Notes under the pieces: generated by a model | Told to the model about the DNA's origin: nothing | The model's database searches: none | The model's input: only the letters and a program-made list of their open reading frames with translations | Position numbers and translations under genes: made by a program | Assembly: GCA_963575745.1 (NCBI GenBank) | Contig: CAUYUJ010011270.1 | Coordinates: forward strand, 403,315 to 467,314 | DNA length: 64,000 nt | Direction of reading: 5' to 3' | Source of the DNA: Prorocentrum cordatum | Lineage: Eukaryota > Sar > Dinophyceae > Prorocentrales > Prorocentraceae | Shown: positions 1 to 10,175 of the stretch, in pieces | Layout: each line of letters starts with the position of its first letter | Numbering within the stretch: position 1 is the first letter of the stretch

Positions 1-1134
1 TGAAGGGGGAAAAATTCCAGGGGATGAAAAAGGCATCCAGGATAAAAGTCGAACCTCCACTTTGAATGTCTTCGATCCTCTGGGAAATTTCTCCTCCCCC
101 GATCGGCGATCGTCGATCCTTCTCGATCGTCGATCGTCGACCCTCCTCGATCCTCGATGATCCTCCTCCACCTCTCTTTCTGCCCCTTTGCTCAGGACTT
201 CTCTTGCCCCTCTCCTCCTCCTCCTCCTCCTCCTCCTCCTCTCTCTCCTCCTCCTCCTCCTCCTCCTCCTCCTCCTCCTCTTCCTCCTCCTCCTCCTCCT
301 CCTCCTCCTCCTCCTCCTCCTCCTCCCTGAGGAATGGCAGCACCATTCCCCCCCCCTTGGTGCCGCGCGGCCTCTGGTGGGAGCGCAGCGTCGCTCGCCT
401 TCGCAGGGTGCTGACTGCAGTAGTACGTGGACGCGATCACGGCGATGGGCACCAGGGCGTACACCTGAGAGGAGGTGCCGAGGCGGAGGGGAAATAGCAT
501 GAAGAAACGGGTCCTGGAGGAAGGGGGTCCTGGAAAGTGTCACCGTTCTTGGGCCTCTGGGGCCCTCGGGCACCAGGATGGTCAAAGAAACGAGTCCAGA
601 TGAACAACTGGTCCTGTGCAAAGCCCTGGGGCCCGGGACCCGCGTCCCTCGGGCCCCCTTCCGCCACGGCGAAAGAGGGCGGAGGGGCCCAAGCTGCCGG
701 GCCAGCCGGCGCAGAACGACTGCTCTTGATTCGAGGACGTCGTCGTCTCCTCATAAGATCGTAAACTACGTATGGAGGTATATTCCGTAACCGTGTTGAC
801 TCACGTCCGTAGTGTTTTGGCACAGGACCTGACCTTACTGGCGTGGGGGAAGCCGCGGCCCTCCAAAGTTTTTTACACCCCGCTGCCTGGTCAGACGAGG
901 TGTTTCGGCATTATTGTGAGCTTCTGGTGGAGCATCCCTTTCCTTCGGTGAGTCCTTCGCCGATGGCAGATGCTCCTGTTGACACGTGGCGCCAGGATGC
1001 GCCGCGGATGAGACAGCAGAAGTCATGGGGACCGCAGTATCCGAGTCTCTGTTCAGACACCCTTCGCCCTCGCGAGCGCGTCTTCCTGGCACACCGCCCT
1101 CGCTTCCTCTCCCTTCGCTAGGGAAGAAAAAATC
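1..1134. other. Unassigned DNA with a (TCC)n microsatellite
   Basis: A near-pure CTC/TCC triplet tract runs from about 203 to 329, and its long serine- or leucine-only ORFs are translation artefacts. The flanks carry short runs of CGATCGTCGATC-like repeats (about 103-160). I see no convincing gene before the zinc-finger start of the LINE at 1135. Confidence 0.7.
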
Positions 1135-1749
1135 ATGTGGGCGTGCACCTTCTGTCCACGCAATAAGAACAGCCTGCAGTCGTCAATATGCAAGCACTGT
1201 GGGAAGGATCGTGTCGGCCCTGGGTTTCTGCCGCTGGCGCCGCCTCAAGGTGTGCGGAGTTATCCGCATCATGGCGCTGGTCACGCTCATGGTTATGCTC
1301 ACGGGGGTGGTGGCTACGGCGTAATCACCTCTCGCAGCGTCGTGTCCACGGAAGGCCCAGGTGCAGGTACAGCAGGCGCGTCCACCGAGGAGCTCGAGCG
1401 CCTGATATCCATGCTCCGAAAGTTCAGGGACGTCACTGATGCAGATTGGTTTCAGGCCGTCCTTGACAAGAAGAAGGCAGCGTCTCAAGAGTTTCGTCTT
1501 CACCAACACATCACGACAAGTTCCAACAGTTTCCGTTCAGTCGAGGCGAAGCTGGCCAAAGCCGTCACGAAGTACGAGGGCATATCCCTCCGTCTCGCCG
1601 AGCAGCAGCGTTCAGTGACATCATTGTCTGACGAGTTGGCATCACTAAAGCAGCTCCACAAATCGTGGGTTGGCCAGCTACACGCAGCAGTCGCAGCTCC
1701 CCGTTGCCTCGCCCGCTGCCCAAAAAAAGTACGAATGGTCCGTGCGTGA
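1135..1749 (+). pseudogene. LINE N-terminal part: RanBP2-like Cys4 finger plus coiled coil
   Basis: The frame opens with WACTFCPRNKNSLQSSICKHC, that is C-x2-C-x10-C-x2-C, the spacing of a RanBP2-type zinc ribbon (an RNA- or protein-binding finger). A Gly/His-rich linker (about residues 40-65) follows, then a charged helical stretch (about 85-180) rich in Glu, Lys, Arg and Leu that probably forms a coiled coil. Fingers of this kind are common at the start of dinoflagellate LINE polyproteins, where nucleic-acid binding is a reasonable guess. The frame is lost at an A7 run near 1722-1728: in the next frame the protein reads on as KKYEWSVRDLL. This is therefore the first piece of a broken polyprotein and not a 204-residue gene. 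Confidence 0.6.
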
Positions 1750-2410
1750 TCTACTCGCGGGAAAGGTTGCCGAGATCCCAATTGTGGTCGGCGACCTCTT
1801 ACTATAGCAGATGACGGCACCAACCTGGAGCTTCCGGCCGAGGACTGACAGCAGGCGGAAGCACTGGTGGAATCTCTCAACGAAGGTCTCAAGGAGGCCA
1901 CAAACTCTTCGTTCAAGCAAGCTGTGGAGCAGGCGGGCAAGGCAAAAGCTGACCATGCCGCCCTGCTCGAACGACTCACAGCGAAGCGTAGGCAAATCCA
2001 CCCCCCTGCCGACTGCGCAGCGTCAACTGCTTTCGGAGATGGCGCAGGGCCTACTGCCGCAACTCACGCTGCCCCCGAACCAGGCCAGCAAGCCGCCGCG
2101 AACGCAGCGTCAGCTGGCCCGCCAGCCGCCGAGCCAGGCTCGTCGGCACCGTACCAGTGGAACAAGCAGCCGAGGATTTGCGGAGCAATGCCTCCCGCAT
2201 CGCCAACAGGGGGGGGGGGCCCCACCAACAGAATATACAACGAAGGAGGAGGCCCCTCAAAGCTATTTCGCATACTTCCGCAGTCAGTTTCTTTTGGAGG
2301 GCTTTGAACCTGGTGAAGACCAAAGCTCTTGCCAGCACTAGAACCTTTCCCCATCTGGATTGTTTCCCTGGTCTCGCGGGATCTCCAGGGGCCGACCTGG
2401 CGACCTCGGC
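1729..2410 (+). pseudogene. LINE middle segment, helical then Ala/Pro-rich
   Basis: The coding text after the A7 frameshift runs through DLLAGKVAEIPIVV, shifts frame again near 1805, passes an in-frame TGA (after ELPAED, about 1848) and continues as a helical segment (VESLNEGLKEATNSSFKQAVEQ) and an Ala/Pro/Gly-rich linker to about 2300. It is a spacer between the finger/coiled-coil part and the endonuclease. No catalytic motif is visible. A G9 run near 2210-2218 marks another probable frame slip. Confidence 0.45.
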
Positions 2411-2411
2411 C

Positions 2412-3161
2412 ATGGTGGGCTCGCCTGCTAGGGAGGACCTGTCTGTGTTTTTTTGTTCGGCGAATGTTTCAGGCTGGGGGTCGGCCCAGAGCTGGCTGAA
2501 GCCGACTAAGGCTCACGTGGTGCGCCTTCCAGAGCACCGCCGTAAGAGTCAGGAAGATTTAGTCCAGGCCTCGGCATGGGCTCTCCGACAAGGGTGGAAG
2601 TCTCTGTGGGTCCCCGCTCCAGGAGAATCCTCGGGCACTCGCGGCGGCACGGCCATCTTCGCTCGCGGCTTTCTGGGACTACATCCTGTCGGTCGGTCTT
2701 CTCTCTTTCAAGGGCGCGCGGTAGGAGGCGTGGTTCAGCTTGCAGGAGGCATTAGCATAGCGGTGGCCAGCGATTATCTACTTCATGGTGTTGGTTCTGG
2801 TGATCCAAACATACTGGTTATGAAAGAAGTCGGGAAATTCGTTGCGTCTTCTGGATTACCGCGGCTCGTGGGTGGCGATTTCGATCTGGAGCCCGACACT
2901 TTCCTCCAGTCCTCTTTCCTGGACGAGGTCAAGGGCGAGTTGCTGCCACCACCTCGCCCCACCTGCTCGACCACTAGAGGCATGAGAATGAATGGCTATT
3001 TGTTAGCCAGCCGCGGCCTTAGCCAAGCAGCCTGATCGGTCACACTCGATGGGAAGGCCGACCTCACGCCCCACACTACTGTGGAGCTCGCCCTTTTTCC
3101 GAGGCTCGCTTCTCTCAAGGCCATGGCTTTTCGAAAGCCTCCGCGGATCGGCCTCGATCGA
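2412..3161 (+). pseudogene. LINE endonuclease (EEP/APE-like), interrupted
   Basis: The frame reads SVFFCSANVSGWGSAQ at the start, typical of an AP-endonuclease-like N-terminus (N of the first strand), and later LVGGDFDLEP, matching the GGDFN-type metal/active-site strand of the endonuclease/exonuclease/phosphatase fold. In LINEs this domain nicks target DNA to prime reverse transcription. An in-frame TGA lies at 3033-3035. The same frame then continues (VTLDGKADLTPHTTVEL) until the foldback element cuts it after codon CGA at 3159-3161. The family normally ends with a conserved SDH near here; I see SPHRV-like text decayed to TPHTTVE, so catalysis is unlikely even without the insertion. Confidence 0.6.
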
Positions 3162-4255
3162 ATCTGAAAAAAGTGCTGTTCAGACTCTGGGGCGCCCCCA
3201 GACTCTGGGGGTTGGGGGTTGCTCCGACTTTGTCTCTCGTTGTCCGACTGTGTCTCCTCGCTCATACCCCCTGCCTCCTTCTCCTGGTCCTCCTCCCTGT
3301 TTCTCTTCCTACTCCCTCTTCGCCTGCTTTTCCCAGTCCTTTTCTTCATATTCCTCATGTTCCTCCTCCTCCTCCTCCTCCTCAACCTCCTCCTCATCCT
3401 CCTCGCCCCCAGTGCGCCCAGGAGGCTTTCAAGATGGCCCCATGACGACCCAGGAGGCCCCAAAGACGGCCCCAAGAGGCCTCTAAGACGCCCAAGATGG
3501 CCTCCAAGACGGCCCTGAAGCGCCTCAAGAGGACCCCACATCGGTTCAGAGAGGCCCCCAAGACGGCTTCCGACGGCGTCAGACCCGTCAGACGGGCTAG
3601 GAACGATTTAAGACTGCCAAGGAGAGGCCCCCAAGACGCCCCCACGGCCCCCAAGAGGCCCGTAGGCGTCTTGGATCCGCCGCCCCCTGTGCTTGCCACA
3701 GGGTTGGACGGCGTGCCAGACATTTTGCTGAGATTCTGATTTTCAAACCCTTCCCAGTGGCCTTCGGCCCAGACCGCCTGCCCCTCGGAAGGACCAGAAG
3801 GTGTGGCCCACATCGCCACCAAGACGGCCCAAACGGCCCAATATGGTCACCAAGATGCCTCCAAGGCGGCTAGGATCGCTCCAAGAGAGCCCAAGACGGC
3901 TCCAATATGTCTCCAAGACGGCCCAAGATGCACCCGAGGCGTCCAAGATGGCCCCAAGATGGCCCAGGACGGCCCCAAAGGCCCCCAAGAGGCTTTTAAT
4001 GCAGTCCAAGAAGCCTCCAAAGGGATCTGCAGGAAGGCCCGAAGAGGCCAAGACAGCTGATTTCCCGTGGGCTCTTGATGGATTTTGACGTTTTCGGCCT
4101 GCCGACGGCCCAATGCCGCCGAAGAGACCCCCAAGATGGCCCCAAGAGCGCCCAAGAGGCCTCCAAGACGGCCCCATGACGGCCTCCAGACGGTCCAAGA
4201 GGCCCCCAAGGCGCCTCCAAGACGGCCCACGAGAATTCCAAGGCGCCCACGATGG
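3162..4255. repeat. Left inverted arm of the foldback element
   Basis: It is complementary to about 7903-9307 read inward. Landmarks shared with the right arm are the 5-bp-run terminus, a CCT microsatellite (3355-3405), GAAGCGCCTCAAGAGGACC (about 3518), CTTGGATCCGCCGCC (about 3670), CAAACCCTTCCCAGTGGCC (about 3745) and the block around TGATTTCCCGTGGGCTC (about 4058). Much of it is built from degenerate CCAAGANGGCC units. Confidence 0.75.
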
Positions 4256-5275
4256 CCTTCAAGACGGCTCCAAAACGTCCAAGATGGCAACGATACGATT
4301 CGACATAGCCCCAGGATGTCCCAAGACAGCCACAGAGGGCCCCAAGGGCCCCAAGGGGATCCAAGGGGCCTCCTAGACAGTCTAGGAAGTCTTCAAGAGG
4401 ACCTCCAGGAGAGCCCGAAATGCCCAAATGGTTGTATTTATTCCCTTCAATTGTTGAATAATTTGGGCGCGTTTTCTTTTTCGGCTGTCCGACGGCCCAA
4501 GATGTCCACAAGATGGTCCCAAGACGGCCCAAGCTGACTTCAAGATGGCCCCAAAAGGGCCCCAAAGGGCGAGGAAACAGTCCAAGAGGAAGAGCAAGAG
4601 GAAAGGACGGAATCAGAGGCCCGAAGCGGCTCCGAGAAGCCTGCAGCTCAGCGCGGGCTCGTCTGCGGACGCCCTTGCCCCCCCCAGGAAAAACATATCA
4701 CCCCGAGGCCCGGTGATGTTTTGTGGGGCCGCCATCTCAAAGCCCCACGGCCAGCTTTTGGGTCGAGGAGGAGGAGGGGCAGGAGGACGAGGAGGTGATC
4801 AACAGGAACCAGAGGAGCAGGAGCAGCAGGAGGACGAGGAGTTTGAGCAAGGGGTCAAGGACGGAATGATAGGCCAGAAGCGGCTCCGAGACCAGACCGC
4901 GCTGAGCTGCAGGGTTTTCGGAGCCGCTTAAGGCCTCTCATTTCGTCCTTGTCCCCCTGCTCAACCTCCTCGTCCTCCTGCTCCTGATTCTCCTGGTTTT
5001 GCTCCTCTTCTTCCTCGACCCAAGAGCCGGCCGTGGGGCCTTGAAAGGGCGGGCCGAAAAAATGTCACCGGGGGCCGAGCTGCAGGCTTCTCGGAGCCGA
5101 TGCGGCCAAAAAGAGGCTGCCCTGCAGGCTGTCTCGGAGCCGCTGCGCCAAAAGAAGGACACCTTGTCGGTTTAACTACTAGGTCGCTTTGTCGGCTGAT
5201 TTCGGGCGCGTCGTCATCGTGGTCGTCGTTGTCATCGTCGTCGTCGTGGTCGTCGTCGTCACCACCATCGTCGTG

Positions 5276-5315
<40 letters not shown>

Positions 5316-5394
5316 TCGTCGTCGTCGTTGTCGTTGTCGTCGCCGTCCATAAGATGGCCCCGAGAGGGCCCTAAGAGGGCCCCAAGAGAGCCCC

Positions 5395-5900
5395 AAGAGG
5401 GCTCCGAGAGGGCCCCAAGAGGGCCCCAGGAGTTGTGCAACAACCCAGCGGCCGCTGGTACATAACTCCTGGGGCCCCCTTGGGGCCCTCTGAGGGCCCT
5501 CTTGGAGCCCTCCTCGGACCCCTGGTTGGCCCATGAGTGTGCTCCAAGAGGGCCCTAAGAGGGCCCCAAGAGGGCCCCAAAAGGGCCCCAAGAGGGCCCC
5601 AAGAGGGCGCCAAGAGGGCCCCAAGAAGGCCCCAGGAATTATGTACCAATCCAGCGGCCGCTGGTACATAACTCCTGAACCCTCTTGGGACCCTCTGAGG
5701 GCCCTCTCGGAGCCCTCTCGGACCCCTGGTTGGCCCTGTAGGGCCCCAAGAGGGCCCCAAGAGGGCCCCAAGAGGGCCCCAAAAGGGCCCCAAGAGGGCG
5801 CCAAGAGGGCGCCAAGAGGGCTCCAAGAAGGCCCCAGGAATCATGTACCAACCCAGCGGCCGGTGGTACAGAACTCCTGGGGCCCTCCTCCTCCTCCTCG
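5395..5900. repeat. NotI-centred palindromic repeat units (first cluster)
   Basis: Copies centre near 5451, 5657 and 5859, about 200 bp apart. The core ATGTACCA-N2-CCAGCGGCCGCTGG-TACAT is flanked by GGCCCCAGGA on the left and TCCTGGGGCC on the right, so each unit can fold on itself over about 55-60 nt. The third copy has lost the NotI site (GCGGCCGG). Units are separated by GGGCCCCAAGA tandem repeats whose orientation flips (GGCCCTCTTGG) across each palindrome. Confidence 0.75.
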
Positions 5901-6078
5901 GCGACGACGACGACGAGGAGGTGTAAACGCACCCTTACCCAGCCCCTGCAGGACCAGGCAGCGATACTTGGACCAAATTTCCTGGCCCCTGTTTCGACCC
6001 CAGAGCTCTCGACCCCGTCCAGGAGCTCCCGACCCCAACCCGGAGCTTTCGGCCCCATCCTGGAGCTCTCGACCCGCA

Positions 6079-6109
<31 letters not shown>

Positions 6110-6289
6110 CCTCGACCTGGAGTGGTAAGTTTTGCTGCTGCTTTTCCCCAGGGGTTTGGAGCCCTCGGGTCCCAGGGGGGCCCCGAAACGGATCCGAAGC
6201 CTCAAATTTTTCCGGCCCGCGACCGACGACCGGCGACAACGACGACGACGACGACGACGACGACGGGCGTAAGTTATTTGGCGCCCCCC

Positions 6290-6975
6290 CTTGGGAGCAT
6301 CGGGTAACTGGGGGGTGCGCTCCACCCCCCCCACTTACCCGGTGTCCCCCAGGGGACATCGGGTAACTCGACCTTGCAGGGGGGGGTGTTAGGCACGGGT
6401 TACCCGGTGGCGAGGGGGGGGCATCGGGTAACTCGACTTTGCACGGGGGGGAGTCGGGCATGAGTTACCCGGTGTCCCCTGGGAGACATCGGGTAAGCGG
6501 GGGGTGCGCTCCACACCCCCCACTTACCCGGTGTCCCCCGAGGGGCGTCGAGTAAGTCGACCTTGCAAGGGGCGCATTCGGCATTATTCAGTAAACCGGT
6601 GGACCCCCATGGGACATCGGAGTTACCCGGTGGTCCCCGTGGGACATCGGCCCGTGGGACATCGGAGTTACCCGGTGTCCCCCGGGGGACATCGGGTAAC
6701 TCGACATTGCAAGGGGGGTCTGGGCATGGTTACCCGGTGGCCTCCCGTGGGACATCGGAGTTACCCGGTGTCCCCGTGGGACATCGGAGTTACCCGGTGG
6801 TCCCCGTGGGACATCGGCCCGTGGGACATCGGAGTTACCCGGTGTCCCCCGTGGGACGTCGGAGTTACCCGGTGGTCCCCGTGGGACATCGGCCCGTGGG
6901 ACATCGGAGTTACCCGGTGTCCCCCGTGGGACATCGGAGTTACCCGGTGGTCCCCGTGGGACATCGGCCCATAAG
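6290..6975. repeat. TACCCGGTG/GGGACATCGG minisatellite
   Basis: The unit GGGACATCGGAGTTACCCGG, followed by TGTCCCC or TGGTCCCCGT, is repeated about 15 times with length variants; some copies carry the extension GGGACATCGGCCCGT. Copies before 6590 are older and more diverged, and those from 6600 are nearly identical, which suggests recent expansion from one end. It translates as an open GHRSYPVSP repeat, which I take to be incidental. Confidence 0.75.
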
Positions 6976-6989
6976 ATGGCTCCAAGGGG

Positions 6990-7530
6990 TCCCTAAGACT
7001 GGGCTGGTACATAACTCCTAGGGCCCTGTTGGGGCCCTCTGAGTGCCCTCTTGGAGCCCTCTTGGGCCCCTGGTTGGCCCTAGGAGGGCCCCAAGAAGGC
7101 CCCAGGAATTATGTACCAATCCAGCGGCCGCTGGTACATAATTCCTGGGGCCCTCTTGGGGCCCTCTGAGGGCCCTCTTGGAACCCTCTTGGGCCCCTGG
7201 TTGGCCCTAAGAGGGCCCCAAGAAGGCCCCAGGAATTATGTACCAACCCAGCGGCCGCTGGTACATCACTCTTGGGGCCCTCTTGGGGCCCTCTGAGGGC
7301 CCTCTTGGAGCCCTCTTGGGGCCCGGGTTGGCCCTAAGAGGGCCCCAAGAGGGCCCCAAGAGGGCTCCAAGAGGGCCCCAGGAATTATGTACCAACCCAG
7401 CGGCCGCTGGTACATAACTCCTGAACCCTCTTGGGGCCCTCTTGGAGCCCTCTTGGGCCCCTTGTTGGCCCACATGATGGCTCCAAGAAGGCCCTAAGAG
7501 GGCCCCCAAACGGGCCCAAGAGGGGCCCAA
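6990..7530. repeat. NotI-centred palindromic repeat units (second cluster)
   Basis: A half copy lies near 7000, and full copies contain GCGGCCGC at 7124-7131, 7251-7258 and 7400-7407, spaced 127 and 149 bp. Flanks are the same GGCCCCAGGAATTATGTACC and TACATAACTCCTGGGG arms as in the first cluster, so the two clusters share one origin, separated by the TACCCGG minisatellite. Confidence 0.75.
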
Positions 7531-7902
7531 GAGAGGCCTCAGAAACCGCTAGTAGGTGTCATCGATCAGCGCGTCTGGATGAGACCTCTCAGTGGTCTCT
7601 GGGGCGCGTCTTGGAGCCCTCTTGGGGCCCTCTGGAGCCCCCTGGGTGCTCCCAAAAAGGTTCCAAGGGACATCCGAAGGGGTGGAGGAGGAGTTGGACG
7701 GGGAGTGGAGGGGGAGGTGGAGGGGGGGCTGAGGTGGGTGGTGGAGGGGGGGGTGGAGGGGGGGTGGGGGGGTTGGTGGAGGGGGAAGGGAGAGGGAGAG
7801 GGAGAGGGGTTTGATTAGGAAACTGGAAGAGGTTTGACGACCACGACGACGACGACGACGACGATGACGACGACGACGATGACGGCGACAACCACGATGA
7901 CG

Positions 7903-9307
7903 AGTGGGCGCCTTGGAGTTCTCGTGGGCCGTCTTGGAGGCGCCTTGGGGGCCTTTTGGACCGTCTGGAGGCCGTCGTGGGGCCGTCTTGGAGGCCTCTT
8001 GGGCGCTCTTGTGGCCATCTTGGGGGTCTCTTCGGCGGCACTAGGCCGTCGGCAGGCCGAAAACGTTAAAATCCATCAAGAGCCCACGGGAAATCAGCTG
8101 TCTTGGCCTCTTCGGGCCTTCCTGCAGGTCCCCTTGGAGGCTTCTTGGACTGCATTAAAAGCCTCTTGGGGGCCTTTGGGGCCGTCCTGGGCCATCTTGG
8201 GGCCATCTTGGAACGCCTCGGTTGCATCTTGGGCCGTCTGGGAAACATATTGGGGCCGTCTTGGGCTCTCTTGGAGAGATCCTAGCCGCCTTGGAGGCAT
8301 CTTGGTGGCCATCTTGGGCCATTTGGGCCGTCTTAGTGGCGATGTGGCCACACCTTCTGGTCCTTCCGAGGGCAGGCGGTCTGGGCCGAAGGCCACTGGG
8401 AAGGGTTTGAAAATAAGAAGAGCAGCAAAATGTCTGGCACGCCGTCCACCCCTGTGGCAAGCACAGGGGGCGGCGGATCCAAGACGCCTACGGCGAATCA
8501 CCGCCGCCCCCAGCCTTTTTGAGAAGCGCCTATGTGGCCAAACGTTGGGCCCCAGCTTGGCCAAGCTATCTGATTATGTATTCCCCCAGCCGCTCCGGAA
8601 ACTCTTCGGGGAACACTTGGGGGAGGCTGAGGGGGAGGATCAGGAGAGGGAGGAGGAAGAGGAGGAGGAGGAGGAGGAGGAGGGAGGAGGCCTCTTGGGA
8701 GCCTCTTTGGGCACTCTTGTGGGGCCTCCTGGAGGCTTCCCGGGGGCCTCTTGGAAGCCTCTTGGGGGCCTCCTTAGGCCTCTTGGGGGCCATGGGGGCG
8801 TCTTGGGGGCCTCTCCTTGGCCGTCTTGAAGCGTTCCTGGCCCGTCTGACGGGTCTGACGCCGTCGGAAGCCATCTTGGGGGCCTCTTTGAACCGATGTG
8901 GGGTCCTCTTGAGGCGCTTCAGGGCCGTCTTGGAGGCCATCTTGGGCGTCTTAGAGGCCTCTTGGGGAGGAGGAGGGGGAGGAGGAGGAGGAGGAGGAGG
9001 AGGAGGAGGGAGGAGGGAGGAGGAGGGGGAGGAGGAGGAGGAGGAGGAGGAGCAGGAGGAGGAGGAGGAGGAGGTTGAGGAGGAGGAGGAGGAGGAGGAG
9101 GAGGAGGAACAGGAGGACGAGGAAGAAAAGGACTGGGAAAAGCAGGCGAAGAGGGAGTAGGAAGAGAAATAGGGAGGAGGACCAGGAGAAGGAGGCAAGG
9201 GGTAGGAGCGAGGAGACACAGTCGGACAGCGAGAGACAAAGTCGGAGCAACCCCAAACCCCCAGAGTCTGGGGGCGCCCAAGAGTCTGAGCAGCACCTTT
9301 TTCAGAT
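7903..9307. repeat. Right inverted arm of the foldback element
   Basis: It is the reverse complement of the left arm, but longer because of two differences. One is a non-repetitive block at about 8494-8640 absent from the left arm. The other is expanded GAG triplet tracts (8650-8690 and 8965-9130), much longer than the CCT tract at the matching place on the left. The outermost 170 bp (about 9140-9307) match the left terminus best. Confidence 0.75.
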
Positions 9308-9310
9308 CGA

Positions 9311-10110
9311 GTGACCAGACCTCCCATCCAAGCTCCCTCGTATGCTCAGGTGGGTACCGAGCTGGACGAGGCCATCAAAGTCGCTAGGACGGGGAAGGGT
9401 GTCGCTACCCAGGAAAGATTGGAAAGGGCTTTCCAAGTATGGGCTGACTTGGCCGAGACCGAACTCTGCAATCGCACTGGTGTTGTTTTACCCAAGATGG
9501 GCCTTCGCGGGCTCGCACCAGAAATCATTTGGATGAATATTGTGGACACCGACGCTAAGGAACACCAACATCTCGAAGTGCACGCGATTCGATGGCTTCA
9601 CTCTAAACTCGCCCGTGTTTTCCTCGCGGTTTGCCCCGGAGAGTCTGGCCAAGGAGGCAACGGCAAACAGGCAGATGGTGCCGCTGACTTCGAGGCCGCT
9701 CGAGCTGCTTTTTCTTGTGTCGGAGCAAGTTCTGGCTTGCCAGGAAGGCCGAGCGGCACTCTTTGCTGAATCTCGAGCTAGCGAGCGGCGCTGCCCTCAG
9801 TCAGCAGACACAACTGGCAGCTAAGGCGCTTCTTACCAAGGTCGCTGCCGCCGCGGAGTCGGCGGTGGTCAAGGCCAGAGCGAGAGATGACTTAAGGTGG
9901 GCATAAGGTGAGACTTGAAATGGGGCCAGGAGGATGCATCAGGTTACTTCGCCCCCTCGCGTCAAGTCCGCCACTGCCGTTTTGGCTAATGACCACAATC
10001 TTGTCAGTGACCCCCTGTCCATCTTGGCCACGGAGACGGCCAAGTTCAAGGCTCTGTGAAAGGCCACTGTCGACCCCCCCCTTCTCCTCTGGATCTTAGA
10101 CCCAACCCCG
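9311..10110 (+). pseudogene. LINE linker between endonuclease and reverse transcriptase
   Basis: The frame resumes immediately after the foldback element with VTRPPIQAPSYAQVG and helical text (ATQERLERAFQVWADLAE), as expected for the spacer upstream of the reverse transcriptase. It shifts frame near 9730, continues as AALSQQTQLAAKALLTKV to about 9905, then shifts again to TSPPRVKSATAVLAND (about 9940-10050) with an in-frame TGA near 10057. No enzyme motif is expected or seen here. Confidence 0.55.
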
Positions 10111-10175
10111 AGTTGGATTTCCCCAGCATTGACACCCTTCGAGCTGCGAGTAAAACGTAAAAGGAAAGGGCTGCT

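Larger units (their letters stand above)
4256..7902. repeat. Interior of the foldback element: minisatellites and palindromes
   Basis: From left to right: degenerate CCAAGANGGCC units; repeated GCGGCTCCGAGA blocks (near 4625, 4885, 5090, 5130); a GTC/GAC triplet tract (5206-5345); 11-bp GGGCCCCAAGA units with NotI-centred palindromes (5350-5900 and 6990-7530); GAC tracts (6080-6112, 6235-6265); a TACCCGGTGTCCC minisatellite (6290-6975); and a GGAGGGG tract (7675-7812) followed by CGA triplets (7836-7880). No coding region is supported. Confidence 0.75.
3162..9307. mobile_element. 6.1-kb foldback (long terminal inverted repeat) element nested in the LINE
   Basis: The left end (from 3162) reads ATCTGAAAAAAGTGCTG and the right end, read on the other strand from 9307, reads ATCTGAAAAAGGTGCTG. 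The match continues inward for over 1 kb with few differences (for example CAGACTCTGGGGGTT, TGTCTCCTCGCTC, CTTGGATCCGCCGCC). CGA flanks both sides (3159-3161 and 9308-9310), a probable 3-bp target-site duplication, and the LINE frame joins exactly when the element plus one CGA is removed. The interior (about 4256-7902) is tandem repeats and palindromes with no credible gene. It would be a non-autonomous DNA element whose transposase lies elsewhere. Long ORFs on both strands here come from repetitive GGCCCCAAGA-type sequence and are not proteins. Confidence 0.8.

Noticed and set aside
66-502. Ser-, Leu- or Gly-rich ORFs
   Set aside because: They translate a TCC/GGA triplet microsatellite; a long open frame is expected in any frame of such a tract.
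3743-5844. Trp/Gly/Leu-rich ORFs (SWGPLGALLG-like) on both strands
   Set aside because: They come from 10-12-bp GGCCCCAAGA-type repeats that are open in several frames on both strands; no codon bias or domain.
6504-7021. GHRSYPVSP-repeat ORF
   Set aside because: Translation of a minisatellite inside the foldback element, open in two frames and on the other strand.
8519-9327. Glu-rich and Pro/Ser-rich ORFs
   Set aside because: Lie in the right inverted arm and its GAG tract; the mirrored arm gives the same artefact.
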